From assembly GCF_029931775.1 (NCBI RefSeq), contig NC_079320.1, positions 40,168,510-40,232,509 on the forward strand: a stretch of DNA of 64,000 nt, read 5' to 3'. Shown in pieces: positions 11,500 through 21,708 of the stretch (positions within the stretch are counted from its first letter, which is position 1; each line of letters begins with the position of its first letter). The notes below the pieces were generated by a model. It ran no database searches. It was given only the letters and a program-made list of their open reading frames with translations, and was not told the DNA's origin. Position numbers and translations under genes: made by a program. The DNA comes from Euleptes europaea (taxonomy: Eukaryota; Chordata; Lepidosauria; Squamata; Sphaerodactylidae).

Positions 11500-12630
11500 T
11501 CCGTGGCCCCTTAGGCACGGGAGGTTTTGCCTCGGATCTGCCGCTTTCTAGATCCCCATTCCCCCCATCTGAATTCTCTAAACTCTGCAGGGGAGCTTAT
11601 CTGTGAGTTTGGAGGATTCGGGTGGGGGAAACGTCCGCCTAGAGTGCGGCAAGCCCAAGGCGGACCCGCCCCTCGCCTAAACGGCGGCGCGTCGCCCGCG
11701 ATCCAGCGGCGACCCCGTTTCGGAGGATCCCCTTCCGACGGTGCGCGGAGACTGGCTGCAACAGGCTGAGAAGCTGCCGTGCGGCCCGGCCCTCCGACGG
11801 CAGCGGCGCGGGGCAGCGCCGAGGCGAGGGAGCGGCGGCCGGGGCGCGGCGTGCGGCCCGGCCCGAGCAGCCCCCAATTGTGACCTCACAGCCGCCGCCC
11901 GTTGGTGGCGAGCTGGCGCGGGCCGCCTGCCGGCCGGCTCCCCCGCGCGAGGCGAAGGCGGCGTCCCCGGGCCCGGAGGGAAGTTGGCGCCCGGGGCCCT
12001 GGGGGGGCCCTGGGGCGTCCCAGCGCGCGCCCCCCTGCCCCGCGCGCTTCTCTCCCCCCGCTCACCTTCGCTCCCGCTGCGGGCGGCGTACCAGGCGAAG
12101 GAGAAGGCGGCGCTCAGGCACACCGCCGTCAGCGCGCTGCCCAGCCGCAGCCTCATCTCCCGGCCCGCCGGCCGGCTGGCCACCTGCTCCGCCGCGCCGC
12201 GCCGCGCCGCTCGGGCTGGCCGCCGCCTCTGCTGCTGCTGCGGCGGCGGCTGCTGCTGCTCCCCGGGGGCACGCCTCGCCAGCCCCACCTAGGCAGGCTG
12301 GCGGCCGGGCGTGGGGAGCCGCCTTGGCTCCCCGGCAGGTGTCCCGCCCCCGGGAACCGCCCCCCGCCTCACCCCCGGCCAGGCTTTGGCGGGACCAGGC
12401 TGGGGTCGGGCGGGGAGGAGCCCCCCCCCCGCGTCGAAGGGGGCTCCCGCTCCTCTCTGGGGGCTTCGAGACCCGTCCTCGCGGGCGACGGTGCGAAGGA
12501 GGGAGCGCCGCGGGAAACTGCGCCCGGGACGGGAGGGAGCCGCCGCCGAGGGGCGCGATCTGAACCGAGAACCCCGGCCGGCCCCGGGGGCTGAATGCGT
12601 GGACGCGCGCTCGAACGCGCGCCGCTTTCG
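11500..12630. promoter_or_regulatory. MGAT4D: CpG island, probable MGAT4D promoter and first exon
   Basis: A dense GC- and CpG-rich block in an otherwise AT-rich region surrounds the first coding exon. It contains CTG/CGG triplet runs (about 12229-12262) and several GC boxes. The transcription start is probably to the right of 12156 on the minus strand; no TATA box is evident. The many long ORFs here are by-products of base composition. Confidence 0.75.
12066..12156 (-). CDS. MGAT4D: MGAT4-family protein, first coding exon (MGAT4D by synteny)
   Basis: The exon starts at an ATG whose codons read MRLRLGSALTAVCLSAAFSF followed by AWYAARSGSE: 30 codons plus one base, then the donor CGAAG|GTGAG. 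This matches the start of MGAT4A and MGAT4B (MRLRNGT...LSWY), a short basic cytoplasmic tail and a signal-anchor helix of about 20 residues, as in type II Golgi membrane proteins. MGAT4A/B add a beta-1,4 GlcNAc branch to N-glycans. Mammalian MGAT4D (GnT1IP) is a testis protein that inhibits MGAT1. The call MGAT4D rests on position: in mammals it lies next to ELMOD2 in this divergent orientation. The N-terminus itself looks more like the enzyme-type paralogues than human MGAT4D does. The other exons lie outside the window to the left. Confidence 0.75.
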
Positions 12631-12660
12631 GCAGTCAAGCCACGATGTGTTGGGGTTTGG

Positions 12661-12818
12661 GTCAAGGAAACCGTTCGCCGCACGTCTGGAAGACCCATTT
12701 GTCTAGTCCCCGGCATAAAAGTGTGTCGGGATTATTTAGGTCAAGGAAACCATTTGCTGCAGGGCTAGAAGACCCATTTGTCTAGTCCCGGACGTAAAAA
12801 CACATGCAGTCGGATTAA
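12661..12818. repeat. 79-bp tandem duplication beside the MGAT4D CpG island
   Basis: Two adjacent units (12661-12739 and 12740-12818) both begin GTCAAGGAAACC and share AGACCCATTTGTCTAGTCCC. They differ by some point changes, so the duplication is not recent. It lies about 500-660 bp upstream of the MGAT4D start codon. Confidence 0.8.
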
Positions 12819-12971
12819 AGCAGAAATAAAGCAGCATTCTGCCATTACCAACCTGAGTACTAGTGGGAAAGCACTGTTAAGGAAGAGCAATCCTAAAGTG
12901 CTTCTGTGCTGCCATGGGGCAGTCAAGTCCCTATAGGGTTTAGTTACATGGTGGCCAACAGAATAGTAGAT

Positions 12972-13745
12972 TAAGAACATAAGAAAAGCCATGCTGGATC
13001 AGATCAAGGCCCATGAAGTCCAGCAGGCTTTTTACACAGTGGCCAACCAGGTGCCTCTAGGAAACCACACAAACAAGATGACTGCAGCAGCGCCATCCTG
13101 CCTGTGTTCCACAGCACCTAAGATAATACGCGTGCTCCTCTGATCCTGGAGAGCAGGGGTGCAGAACATCAGGCCCAGGGGCCGTTTAAGGCCCACAAAA
13201 TCATTTGGTCTGGCCCTTCGTGGGTCCTGGTAGATCTCTCGCTCAGAAGGATCTAAGACTGGCGATCTGCTCCCTTCCACGGACAGGAATAGCCTCTATT
13301 CAAGGCGGATGTGAGCTTGTTTTGCCAAGAAAAGGAACCTTCCTCCCCCCTTTGCAGAAGAGTAATTAGCTAAGCAGATTCTAGGACTGCCCAAGAATAT
13401 AGCAGGCTAATTTTTAAGTTGATAATTTTGTATGGCTTGCGAATGATATAAATATCCAAATGGCCCTTGGCAGAAAAAAGGTTCCCCACCCCTGCTGTAG
13501 AGAATAGGTATGCCTCATGACTAATAATCATTTTGACTAGTAGCCATGGATGGCCCTATCCTCCATGAACATGTCCACTCCTCTCTTAAAGCCTTTCGTT
13601 GGCAGCCATCACCACATCCTGGGGCAGGGAGTTCCACAATTTCACTATGCGTTGTGTGAAGAAATACTTCCTTTTATCTGTTTTGAATCTCTCATCCTCC
13701 AGCTTCTGCATATGACCCTGCGTTCTGGTATTATGAGAGGTTTTG
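12972..13745 (-). mobile_element. CR1 LINE 3' end, split by a hAT element
   Basis: The plus strand begins AAGAACATAAGAAAAGCCAT and continues GGATCAGATCAAGGCCCATG, the reverse complement of a CR1 3' UTR. It resumes at 13503 and ends in codons for the CR1 ORF2 C-terminus (minus strand: KLWNSLPQDVVMAAN, TDKRKYFFTQRIV). It aligns throughout with the uninterrupted copy at 32421-33114. Confidence 0.85.
13154..13494. mobile_element. Non-autonomous hAT transposon with 8-bp target duplication
   Basis: The ends are CAGGGGTGCAGAAC and GTTCCCCACCCCTG. The flanks CTGGAGAG (13146-13153) and CTGTAGAG (13495-13502) are an 8-bp duplication with one mismatch, the hAT signature. The uninterrupted CR1 at 32421 shows the empty site. 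The 341-bp interior has no transposase. It shares its ends with the large element at 43693-46226. Confidence 0.85.
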
Positions 13746-14591
13746 GGGGGGCACAACTGCATTAGCACCCCCAACAACTGCACTGCTGCATTCTGTGGAG
13801 GTGTTGTGGTGAAGGAGCAGGGCTCTGATGGACAGAGCAGCCAGAGCCAATTGGGTTCCTAGGCAGTGCAGGGGCAGAGTGGGGTGGGGTCAGGGAGGCT
13901 TGCTCGCTGTCAGCGGTACAACTCCCACCCTCTTAAAGGGATGAAGTTCAGTTGCAAGACGGGGGCACCTGACAGTGTTGCAGGGGCTTGAGCATACCCA
14001 CCCAGCATCCCAAGCTGGCCTCCTGCACATTGAGCATGAGTGGGTACAAGAGCACATCTGGTGCAAGAGGCACCCTGCCACCTAGGATGCTTTGGGGGGG
14101 GGGTGTCTTGCACCCTCTGGCACCCCTGGAGAGGGATGATCCAGCAGCCACAGGATGAGCGGCGGCTTACTGTGCTACCCACCTTCATATGGGATCAGAA
14201 CCACCCCACACGCCACTCCCCCCCCCTCCCATGTCTGGCCCCATGCTGCACCCAGAACAACTGGTGAAAGTCCCCATTTGCAGGGAGGGCTTCTTTTGAA
14301 CACCAATTGGGAGCACTTGTGTTTTTTTTCTATTCCATGGGCACTATGGGCTATGCCACCATTTTTCTTGGTGCAACTTTGCGCCTTTCTCAAGGGGCAC
14401 TCCTAGGCTGAAAAGGCTTAGGGAGCTGACCAACTCCAGCCACACCCTATGATCCACACACATCAAAGCTGGTGCAGAGCCTTGCACCTGAGTTGCACCG
14501 GCATGCAGCTGCCATGGAGCTGTGCTGGTGCCTGAGAGCAGCAAAGCAGCACTGGGGCCCTGTGCATGCATAACTGGCCCTTATGCTGGAG

Positions 14592-14740
14592 CAGCAGTTC
14601 CCAAACTGTACTCCATGGAGCACTTGGTGCTCCGCGAAACATCTCCTAGTACTCCATGAAGAGACTGGAAAGAAAAATACTACTGTCATTCGGTGCTAGG
14701 TGAAAAGTGCTCCATGACTGAAAAAGTTTGAGAACCGCTG
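14592..14740. mobile_element. Small hAT-like MITE
   Basis: The terminal repeats CAGCAGTTCCCAAACT and AGTTTGAGAACCGCTG pair with two mismatches and have the CAG...CTG form of hAT elements. No clean 8-bp duplication remains. Confidence 0.65.
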
Positions 14741-14873
14741 GAGATGTATAGGTCAGTTGGCTCCCTGAGCTCCTCCCCTCCCCAGTTGATTCAAATTCAG
14801 CCCAACTATTCTTCTAAACTTGGAGTGTTTTTAAAACATCTTAAGCATTTTGGATATCACTTGAGACAGTCCT

Positions 14874-15105
14874 TGTGTGTGTGTGTGTGTGTAAAGTGCC
14901 CACGTCACAGCCAACTTATGGCGACCCCTTTTTTGGGGTTTTCATGGCAAGAGACTAACAGAGGTGGTTTGCCAGTGCCTTCCTCTGCACAGCAACCCTA
15001 GTATTCCTTGGTGGTCTCCCATCCAAATACTAACCAGGGCCAACCCTGCTTAGCTTCTGAGACCTGACTAGATCAGGCTAGCCTGGGCCATCCAGGTCAG
15101 GGCTG
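14874..15105 (-). repeat. 5S rRNA-derived SINE with RTE-type tail
   Basis: On the minus strand the body follows the 5S rRNA sequence (AGAAGCTAAGCAGGG, TTAGTATTTGGATGGGAGAC, GGAATACTAGG). It then runs through GGCAAACCACCTCTGTTAGT into GGCGCCATAAGTTGGCTGTG-like tail sequence and a (CA)n run. It matches the plus-strand copy at 18624. Confidence 0.85.
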
Positions 15106-16358
15106 AGACAGTCCTTACTCAAGTTCTATTAAAGATTTTTTTTAAAGCCAACAGTGCTGTTTAAATGTTGGCTCTCATGAACTCAGGATGTGGTATTTTG
15201 AAAGTTTGGTTTCCCTGCTTAAAAACCAAGACATTTTAAATGTATGCAGATGAACAGCCACTGTATTGGTGAAACAATACTGAGGTGTTATATTCAGTTT
15301 TGTTTCTCTTTAATTTTCACAAAATGTCTCGTGACTACTAATTCATTTTTTATATCTATTTCCCCTCTATCCTAAAAAGAAACGTTAATTTCTGTTCTGA
15401 ATCCTTTGATATGTCTTCAGTCTCAGGCACATCTTCAAGGAGGGGATTTTCAACGTTCGGTAGCAATTACCAAGAATAATTTCCTGCCCATCACTGACAT
15501 GAATGCTATGATCAAAAGATAATTTTTGAAAGATTTCAGAAACTGTGACAGGAAATAGATAAGGAAGTTGTCTACTGAATATGTTGGAGCTGAGCCAACA
15601 CATCGCCTGTAAAAATTACTTTGTAGCAAAAGCAGTTTTAAACTATACATTAAGCTCCTTAACTCCTACTGGTGTGACCTTCCTTTAGCATTTTACAAGG
15701 ACAGGTTTATTGCCCTCTTAATAGTTGTTATAAATGATAAATGATAATTATTTGTTTATAGTACCCATGAGTGTATTGGAGTGTGTAATGAGTGTGCTCT
15801 TACAGCAACATAAAAAGACAGCCTTTTCCTATAGAGCTTTCAGTGTGATTTCTGGAATAAGGAACTTGAGGGTAAAAAAAGAGAATGAAAATCATCCACT
15901 AAAAGAAATTCTGTTGCTCAGCTATTTGGTGTTGTCTACAACATGGCCCGTGATAGACATGTATGTCTAACTTAAGGTTATCACTGCAACAAATTTAGCA
16001 TTTAAATCATGTTTTTTACATTGCAGGACACTAATATGTGGGCCAATTAAATGCATCTGTTCCTCTGAGCTCCTGGTTCTCCCCCACACACACATTTGGG
16101 GCAGTTTCATGAAACAATTCATACATTAGGGTTCTTAACATTGTTAAGACAGTTGTCATGGCTAGGAATGGCCGACCCCAACCTGCCTAAAAATTATCAT
16201 TCTTGGTGTAAAATAAGAATGTCTGAATATTTGAAAGATATAGCAACCACTATATTTGCCAGACTCTTGCAATTTTTAAAATTCTGACTGCTTGAAATAT
16301 TGGTGTTCAAATGTAGGCATTTCTTTTAAAAAAATTTAATACTTTCAAAATATATAAA
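15106..16358. other. Intergenic stretch, nothing recognised
   Basis: AT-rich sequence with only short chance ORFs (the longest about 80 codons). No repeat family or gene was recognised. Confidence 0.5.
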
Positions 16359-16374
16359 ATATATAATTTAAATT

Positions 16375-17180
16375 CAACATTAGGCTATAGGGACAAATGG
16401 AACATTTATTTAGATAAACCATTGAGTGATCAAGAATGGGAATATATTTTTTCAAAGGGATTAGATTTCTCAGTTAGCTTGCAAATAAGAGAAAATCTAA
16501 TTAAGATGGTATATATGTGGCATTTAACTCCAATTAGAATAAGTAAAATCTACAAATCAATGAACGATAGTTGCTGGTACTGTGATAAAAAACAAGCAGA
16601 CTTCATTCATATGTGGTGGAAGTGTGAGAGAGCTATAACGTTCTGGACTGAAATAGTGAAATATCTGTCTGTTGGAATGGAGATTGATATCCCATGTAAA
16701 CCTGAGATACTTTTGTTAAATTTAGCCCCTAACCTAACTAAAGATAAACGATGTATGGGGTTACACATGATAACTGCTGCTAGAATGACTTTTGCCAGAC
16801 ATTGGAAACAAAAACGACTCCAAAGATAGAGGAATGGTTGGTTAAAGTAAAAGAAATATATGTATTAATTAAGTTAACAACATATCAGAAATACAATGAA
16901 CCTAGACGAGCTATGGTTACGAACTGTAAATAAAATGGAAAATCTTATAATCAAGGGTGGGAAAGGACAACTTTCTGCGATGACAGTCTAGCTATTTTAT
17001 AGACTAAACCGTGAAGCTGTAATATAGAAATTCAGAGTGTGTTTTCTTAAGTTTACGTGTGTATATATATATATATATATTGTATTTTAAATTATGAAGA
17101 CTGCTATATGTTTTTCTATATGCTTTTTTGTTTTTGCTGTTGTTAATTTTATTGAATAAATATAATTATTTAAACAAAAA
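16375..17180 (+). mobile_element. 5'-truncated L1 LINE, ORF2 C-terminus
   Basis: The flanks ATATATAATTTAAATT (16359-16374 and 17181-17196) are a 16-bp target duplication. Codons at 16422-16829 encode the end of L1 ORF2, including the cysteine/histidine motif CWYCDKKQADFIHMWWKC and the following region (ERAITFWTEI). A 3' UTR with a (TA)n run at 17057-17079 and a tail ending TTTAAACAAAAA follow. Confidence 0.85.
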
Positions 17181-17196
17181 ATATATAATTTAAATT

Positions 17197-17909
17197 TAAG
17201 AGTTCTCAGGGAAGACAGGGAAAAAATGCTGAGCTGGTTCCTGGTTCACTCAGCAGCTTTTTAAAAAACAGATAAAAGTCTTCCAAATAGGGTTCTGGAT
17301 TAAAATGTTCAAGACAGGCTCAGGATTATTTAAAGCCATTTAGGTACTTAAAAAGGTTGAAGCTGTTGTCGCTTCTGGCAGATCCTCACATAGACCCTTT
17401 GGAAAAAGAAGAGTTGATATTCTGGTTTCCTTCAAGTAGGTGTCTGGATCCAAACACAAAATGAGGGGCAGGAGACTTGGAGGCATCGGTTTTCCAGTCT
17501 TCGGGTAATGGGGGACACTGGAAGATAGTGACCTCTCTAGTTCTGTTCTCGAAAGTAGAGACCACTTTAGGTCTGGCACAGGGTCAGGTGGCATCAAAAT
17601 TTCCAGCAGTTCCGCATAACATAAATTCAGAATTGCCTTTTGGCCCACATATACATGCTCTACTTTAACAAATAATTTTAGAGTTCATTATATTGAAAAC
17701 TTTTGGAGTTTTCAATACTCAACAATTCCTGCAGTTGCTTTGAGAACTTGTACTCTAACTCCTTGGCCATTCTTCTGAGCAGGACATATTTCTCCTCGTT
17801 TCTGCCCAGGTGCCCCTTCTCACCACTCCCATGTGCTTCAACTTCTCCTGAAAATCTGACTGCTTATTGTGGCTGGATTGAGAGTTACTTTCACAAATAT
17901 AATTTACAG
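17197..17909. other. Intergenic stretch with an unassigned minus-strand ORF
   Basis: An open frame of about 100 codons at 17340-17648 (minus) matches nothing I recognise. It starts and ends without splice or promoter context, so a decayed repeat is as likely as chance. Confidence 0.3.
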
Positions 17910-17924
17910 TATCTGAGCTTACAG

Positions 17925-18220
17925 TTAGCCCCATGGCGCAGAGTGGTAAGCGGCAGTACTGTAGTCCAAGCCCTGCTCATGACCTGAGTTCGTTCCCACG
18001 GAAGTCGGTTTCAGGTAGCCGGCTCAAGATTGACTCAGCCTTCCATCCTTCCGAGGTTGGTAAAATGAGCATCCAACTTGCTGCAGGTAAGTGTAGACAA
18101 CTGGGGAAGACAAAGGCAAACCACCCCGTAAGCATAGTCTGTCTAGTAAGCATCGGGATATGACGTCACCCCATGTGTCAGGAATGACCCTGTGCTTGCC
18201 CAGGGGACTATCTTTACCTT
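17925..18220 (+). repeat. tRNA-derived SINE, GCCCCATGGCGCAGAGTGG family
   Basis: A full-length plus-strand copy. The flanks TATCTGAGCTTACAG (17910-17924) and TATCTGAGTTTACAG (18221-18235) are a 15-bp target duplication with one mismatch. Confidence 0.9.
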
Positions 18221-18623
18221 TATCTGAGTTTACAGAGTTTAAATTGCAGCATTTGGGGAGTTAGAATGGGTATCTTCCAAGCCATGACTTAAATTTGAAC
18301 CAAGGTTTAATAGAGAAGCTTCCTGTATGTCTGTTTGAAGTTAAAACTTGTCTTGATGGAAAGTTTCCCCTAAAGTGTTCCCTTGATGGGGACTGATTAA
18401 TGGTGCAGCTCTGAATCTCAAGTTTTCTAGGGATTTCTTTAAGTCAGACATAACAGACTCTGGATTTTATGTTCTGATACAGGTAAATCCTTAGCAGGAT
18501 TGGAGAGCTATTTTTCATCCTACATTTCAGTAAATACGTTTTCCTGTGTTCTGACATTTGGCTGCATGTAAGGTTTCACACTATCTATTGTAGGAGATAA
18601 GGTTAATATTGTTTTACTAACTT

Positions 18624-18862
18624 GTACAGGCCCTGACCTGGATGGCCCAGGCTAGCCTGATCTCGTCAGATCTCAGAAGCTGAGCAGGGTCAGCCCTGGT
18701 TAGTATTTGGATGGGAGCCCACCAAGGAATACCAGGTTTGCTGTGCAGAGGAAGGCACTGGCAAACCACCTCTGTTAGTCTCTTGCCATGAAAACCCCAA
18801 AAAGGGGTCGCCATAAGTCAGCTGCGACTTGATGGCACTTTACACACACACAACTTGTACAG
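18624..18862 (+). repeat. 5S rRNA-derived SINE, best copy in the window
   Basis: The body runs GCCTGATCTCGTCAGATCTC, AGAAGCTGAGCAGGGTCAG, TTAGTATTTGGATGGGAGCC, GGAATACCAGG, which follows vertebrate 5S rRNA with few changes. The 3' part GGTCGCCATAAGTCAGCTGC, GACTTGATGGCACTTTACAC and (AC)n resembles the RTE-BovB end at 35072-35128. The internal 5S promoter would be used for Pol III transcription. Confidence 0.9.
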
Positions 18863-19024
18863 AGTCAGTATAATTGGGAGCAGTGGGAGCCTCCCATTGC
18901 GGAGGAGGAATAAGAAAGAGTGCACGTTCACCGAAAAAAACTCTGCCGGCAGAAATACTGAAAGTATTTAAAAAACTTTGCATTTTTAAAAGTTTACATG
19001 GAATTGTAGGGCTACAATCTTAAA

Positions 19025-19305
19025 AGGTAAAGGTTCCCTGTGTAAGCACCGGGTCATTCCTGACCCATGGGGTGACGTCACATCCCGACGTTTACTAGGC
19101 AGACTTTGTTTACGGGGTGGTTTGCCAGTGCCTTCCCCAGTCGTCTTCCCTTTACCCCCAGCAAGCTGGGTACTCATTTTACCGACTTCGGAAGGATGGA
19201 AGGCTGAGTCAACATTGAGCCGGCTATCTGAAACGACTTCCGTCGTGATCGAACTCAAGCCGTGAGAAGAGCTTTTGACTGCACTACTGCAGCTTACCAC
19301 TCTGC
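19025..19305 (-). repeat. tRNA-derived SINE, minus strand
   Basis: Same family as 17925-18220. A perfect 14-bp target duplication GCTACAATCTTAAA lies at 19011-19024 and 19306-19319, so this copy is fairly young. Confidence 0.9.
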
Positions 19306-19319
19306 GCTACAATCTTAAA

Positions 19320-20990
19320 TAATCGTGAATTACTTTCAATTTCCTCTAGATGAACAAAGCGAGGCTCAATATGCAACAGCTGACTTGAGAAGTTTACAAT
19401 TGTTTGCTTAGTTGTCCAGTGTCCTCTATTTGTATAGTTTTCTGCTATAAACAGAGCAATGTAATTTTTTACTAGTTGGCGTGGAACACCAAAAACTCTA
19501 CCCGGCTCTTTCTGGCTGTTCCTTAAGTAACTATTGTTGCTAATTTTCTGAAAAAGAACTAAATATGTGTCTCGGTTTTTTAAATTTTGATCCAGCTTCT
19601 GAGGGTTGAAAGATTTAAGTAGTGATTATTATTTATAGATAAAGTCTCTTGTAATAAATCCAACTTATGGGATATAGAGTTCAGTTGTTGAAGTACAGCT
19701 ATGACTCTTTGGCCTGTAAGGAGACAATGATCCCCAATAAACTCTAATAAACAGTCTTTTAATAAACTTTGAAAATCTTCTGCCCTCCTTTGTCTTTTTG
19801 TAGAGGGAGAAGGTCTTTTTGAGTCTCAAGGATTGTCTTTTACGGGAGAATCAGAAATATTAAGAAGTGAGGTTTCCTGAGTTATCTATCTCTCCAAAAC
19901 TGCATATTAATTTGTGGAGTTAAGTCCGGGAAAGTCACTTACTGTCTCGGTTCTTGTAATTAAATCATCCAAGCAAAGTTGTTTGGTTGACTTACGCTGG
20001 AGGGCTGAAGTGAGATCTTTGGCATTTTTCCCTCCCCATTGTCATCACCGGGCCTTTATCGAGAAGCTCTCCTCAATAGCCTCTTTTCTTTAGATCCTTC
20101 CTGTGCTCCATTTCTTTGTCATAGTGTCTAAAAAATGTAGGTATTTCTCTATGTGACTGTAATTTATTTATTGCACTCTCATCAAGCTTATTAGCACCTG
20201 ATCCTTATCAGAGCTGGGTACTCCTGAACCTCATTCTTCATAGGATCAGACTTTTAAATTGTCTTTTTTCTACGGTGAAACATTCCATTTGACTTCTTTT
20301 TTTATATATTAACCTTATATCTATTACAAAAGACACATATGTAAAGCCTGATCCCCTGCCTATTTACTTGGAAGTGTGCAACTTTGTCTAATGGGGCTTA
20401 TTTTCAGCTAAGTACATAGAATGGTGGCTTTGCTCTTAGTACTAAAACTAGTACACAGAAATACTATTTAACTCTACTAATTGTACAAGCAGAATCAATA
20501 TATACGATTGCTGTGGTTTCAGAGAACTCCATTTGTAGTGATCGATCTTTCAGCCTGACCTTTGACAGTACCTTCTGTACAAGACCCTTTTTTGCATCAT
20601 GCCTTTTGTGATTCTTAATAACAAAAAATTCTTAATAACAAATGCACACAGTAGAAGTTTCTTCATCTTCAAATAAGCAACTGCAGCCTTTGACACCACT
20701 CTGATTAGTCTTGGATCAGTAATCTTTTATCTACACATAGATGTTGCCCAGCATTCTCAGTCAGTGAGGCCACTAAAAACTTGGCCACAATGCATGTAGG
20801 GTTTATCGTAAGACTCCTAGCTTGTTCTCAAAATGGTATGTGCCTTGGGCAGGCAGACAGGAATATCCAGCCGGAGAAGTCTGATGCGCCCAAGCACTCC
20901 TGACAACAGGGCTCCAGCTGACATAATTTATAGTTTAGGGACAGTGTTAGGGAACTGGTAGTTTGAGGACTTGCATTAAGATCACACCAC
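19320..20990. other. Intergenic stretch, possible antisense L1 remnant
   Basis: On the minus strand 19320-20170 carries scattered codons with a coiled-coil flavour, as in a badly decayed L1 ORF1, but I cannot align it with confidence. A short interspersed repeat fragment lies near 20345-20420. The rest is unrecognised. Confidence 0.3.
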
Positions 20991-21014
20991 CATAGTACAT
21001 TCCAGAACAAGACT

Positions 21015-21150
21015 TACAGGCTGCCTCTTGGCACACTGGTATTCAGACGCTTATTGCCTCTGAATGTAGAATTCCCTTTAGTCGCCATTAGTAGCCACTG
21101 ATAGACCTACCCTCCATGGATCTCTCGAATCTCACCTTTAAAGCTGTGTA
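21015..21150 (-). repeat. CR1-like 3' UTR fragment
   Basis: CTGGTATTCAGACGCTTATT and GCCACTGATAGACCTACCCT match the part of CR1 3' ends also seen at 28660-28730. Strongly diverged. Confidence 0.5.
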
Positions 21151-21436
21151 TGCCTGTGGCATAGAGAAAACTTTACAAAAATGATGGGACTAATCAGAAA
21201 GAAGTAAAAGGGGAAAATAAAGAGAGGCAAATAGTTCCAGGATGCTTGGAAGCTATTTAAAGCCACACTAAATGAGGTCCAGATAGAATACATATCTCCG
21301 GTTAGAAAAGGTTCCACCAAGTCTAAAGGGATGACTTCATGATTAACAATCCAATCTAGGGAAGCCATACATAGCAAAAAGAGTCTTCCTTTAAACTGAG
21401 AAGGGCTATTTAATTATTTATTTGTATTTATTTAGA

Positions 21437-21697
21437 GAGAGCCAGCGTGGTGTAGTGGTTAAGATGTTGGACTAGGACCTGAGAAACCCAGGTTCAAATC
21501 TCCACTCATGCCATGGAAGCTTACTAGGTGACCTTGGGCCAGTCACACACTTGCAGCCCTGACACTGGCTAGTATTTGGATGGGAGGCCTCCAAGGAATA
21601 CCAAGGTCATGATGTGCAGGCAGGCAATGGCAAGTGTCTTGTCTTTAAAACCTTATGGGGTCGCCATAAGTCAGCTGTGACTTGACGGCACAAAATA
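21437..21697 (+). repeat. Composite tRNA/5S-like SINE, full copy
   Basis: The tRNA-like head is GCCAGCGTGGTGTAGTGGTT with B-box AGGTTCAAATCTCC. A 5S-like block follows (CTAGTATTTGGATGGGAGGC, AGGAATACCAAGG), then GGTCGCCATAAGTCAGCTGT. An 11-bp duplication ATTTATTTAGA flanks it (21426-21436, 21698-21708). It sits in the tail of an older L2 element. Confidence 0.85.
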
Positions 21698-21708
21698 ATT
21701 TATTTAGA

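Larger units (their letters stand above)
1..12065 (-). other. MGAT4D: MGAT4D intron 1 (partial, runs off the left edge)
   Basis: This is the region 3' of the first-exon splice donor on the minus strand. No exon resembling the next MGAT4 exon (the coiled stem around YQREFLAL in MGAT4A/B) is seen on the minus strand, so the intron probably continues beyond position 1. Recognised repeats are listed separately. I see no gene or named repeat in 263-1450, 3676-5860, 6937-7085, 7656-7937, 8023-9508, 9806-10920 and 11030-11500. These stretches are AT-rich with only short chance ORFs. Confidence 0.6.

Noticed and set aside
12157-12288. In-frame N-terminal extension of MGAT4D with glutamine runs
   Set aside because: The extension opens with GTG, not ATG; the first in-frame ATG is the family-like MRLRLG start. 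The CAG/CTG run is more likely 5' UTR.
11677-12716. Several open frames of 115-230 codons in the MGAT4D CpG island
   Set aside because: Composition effect. Only the 30-codon MRLRLG segment, with a proper donor, matches a known family.
17340-17648. 102-codon minus-strand gene
   Set aside because: No family match, no exon context, flanked by repeats; at most a decayed repeat.
18640-18740. A functional 5S rRNA gene
   Set aside because: The 5S match is imperfect, continues into a SINE tail with (AC)n, and recurs at other places with the same tail.
19320-20170. Antisense L1 ORF1
   Set aside because: Suggestive composition but no alignable motif such as the ORF1 RNA-binding core.
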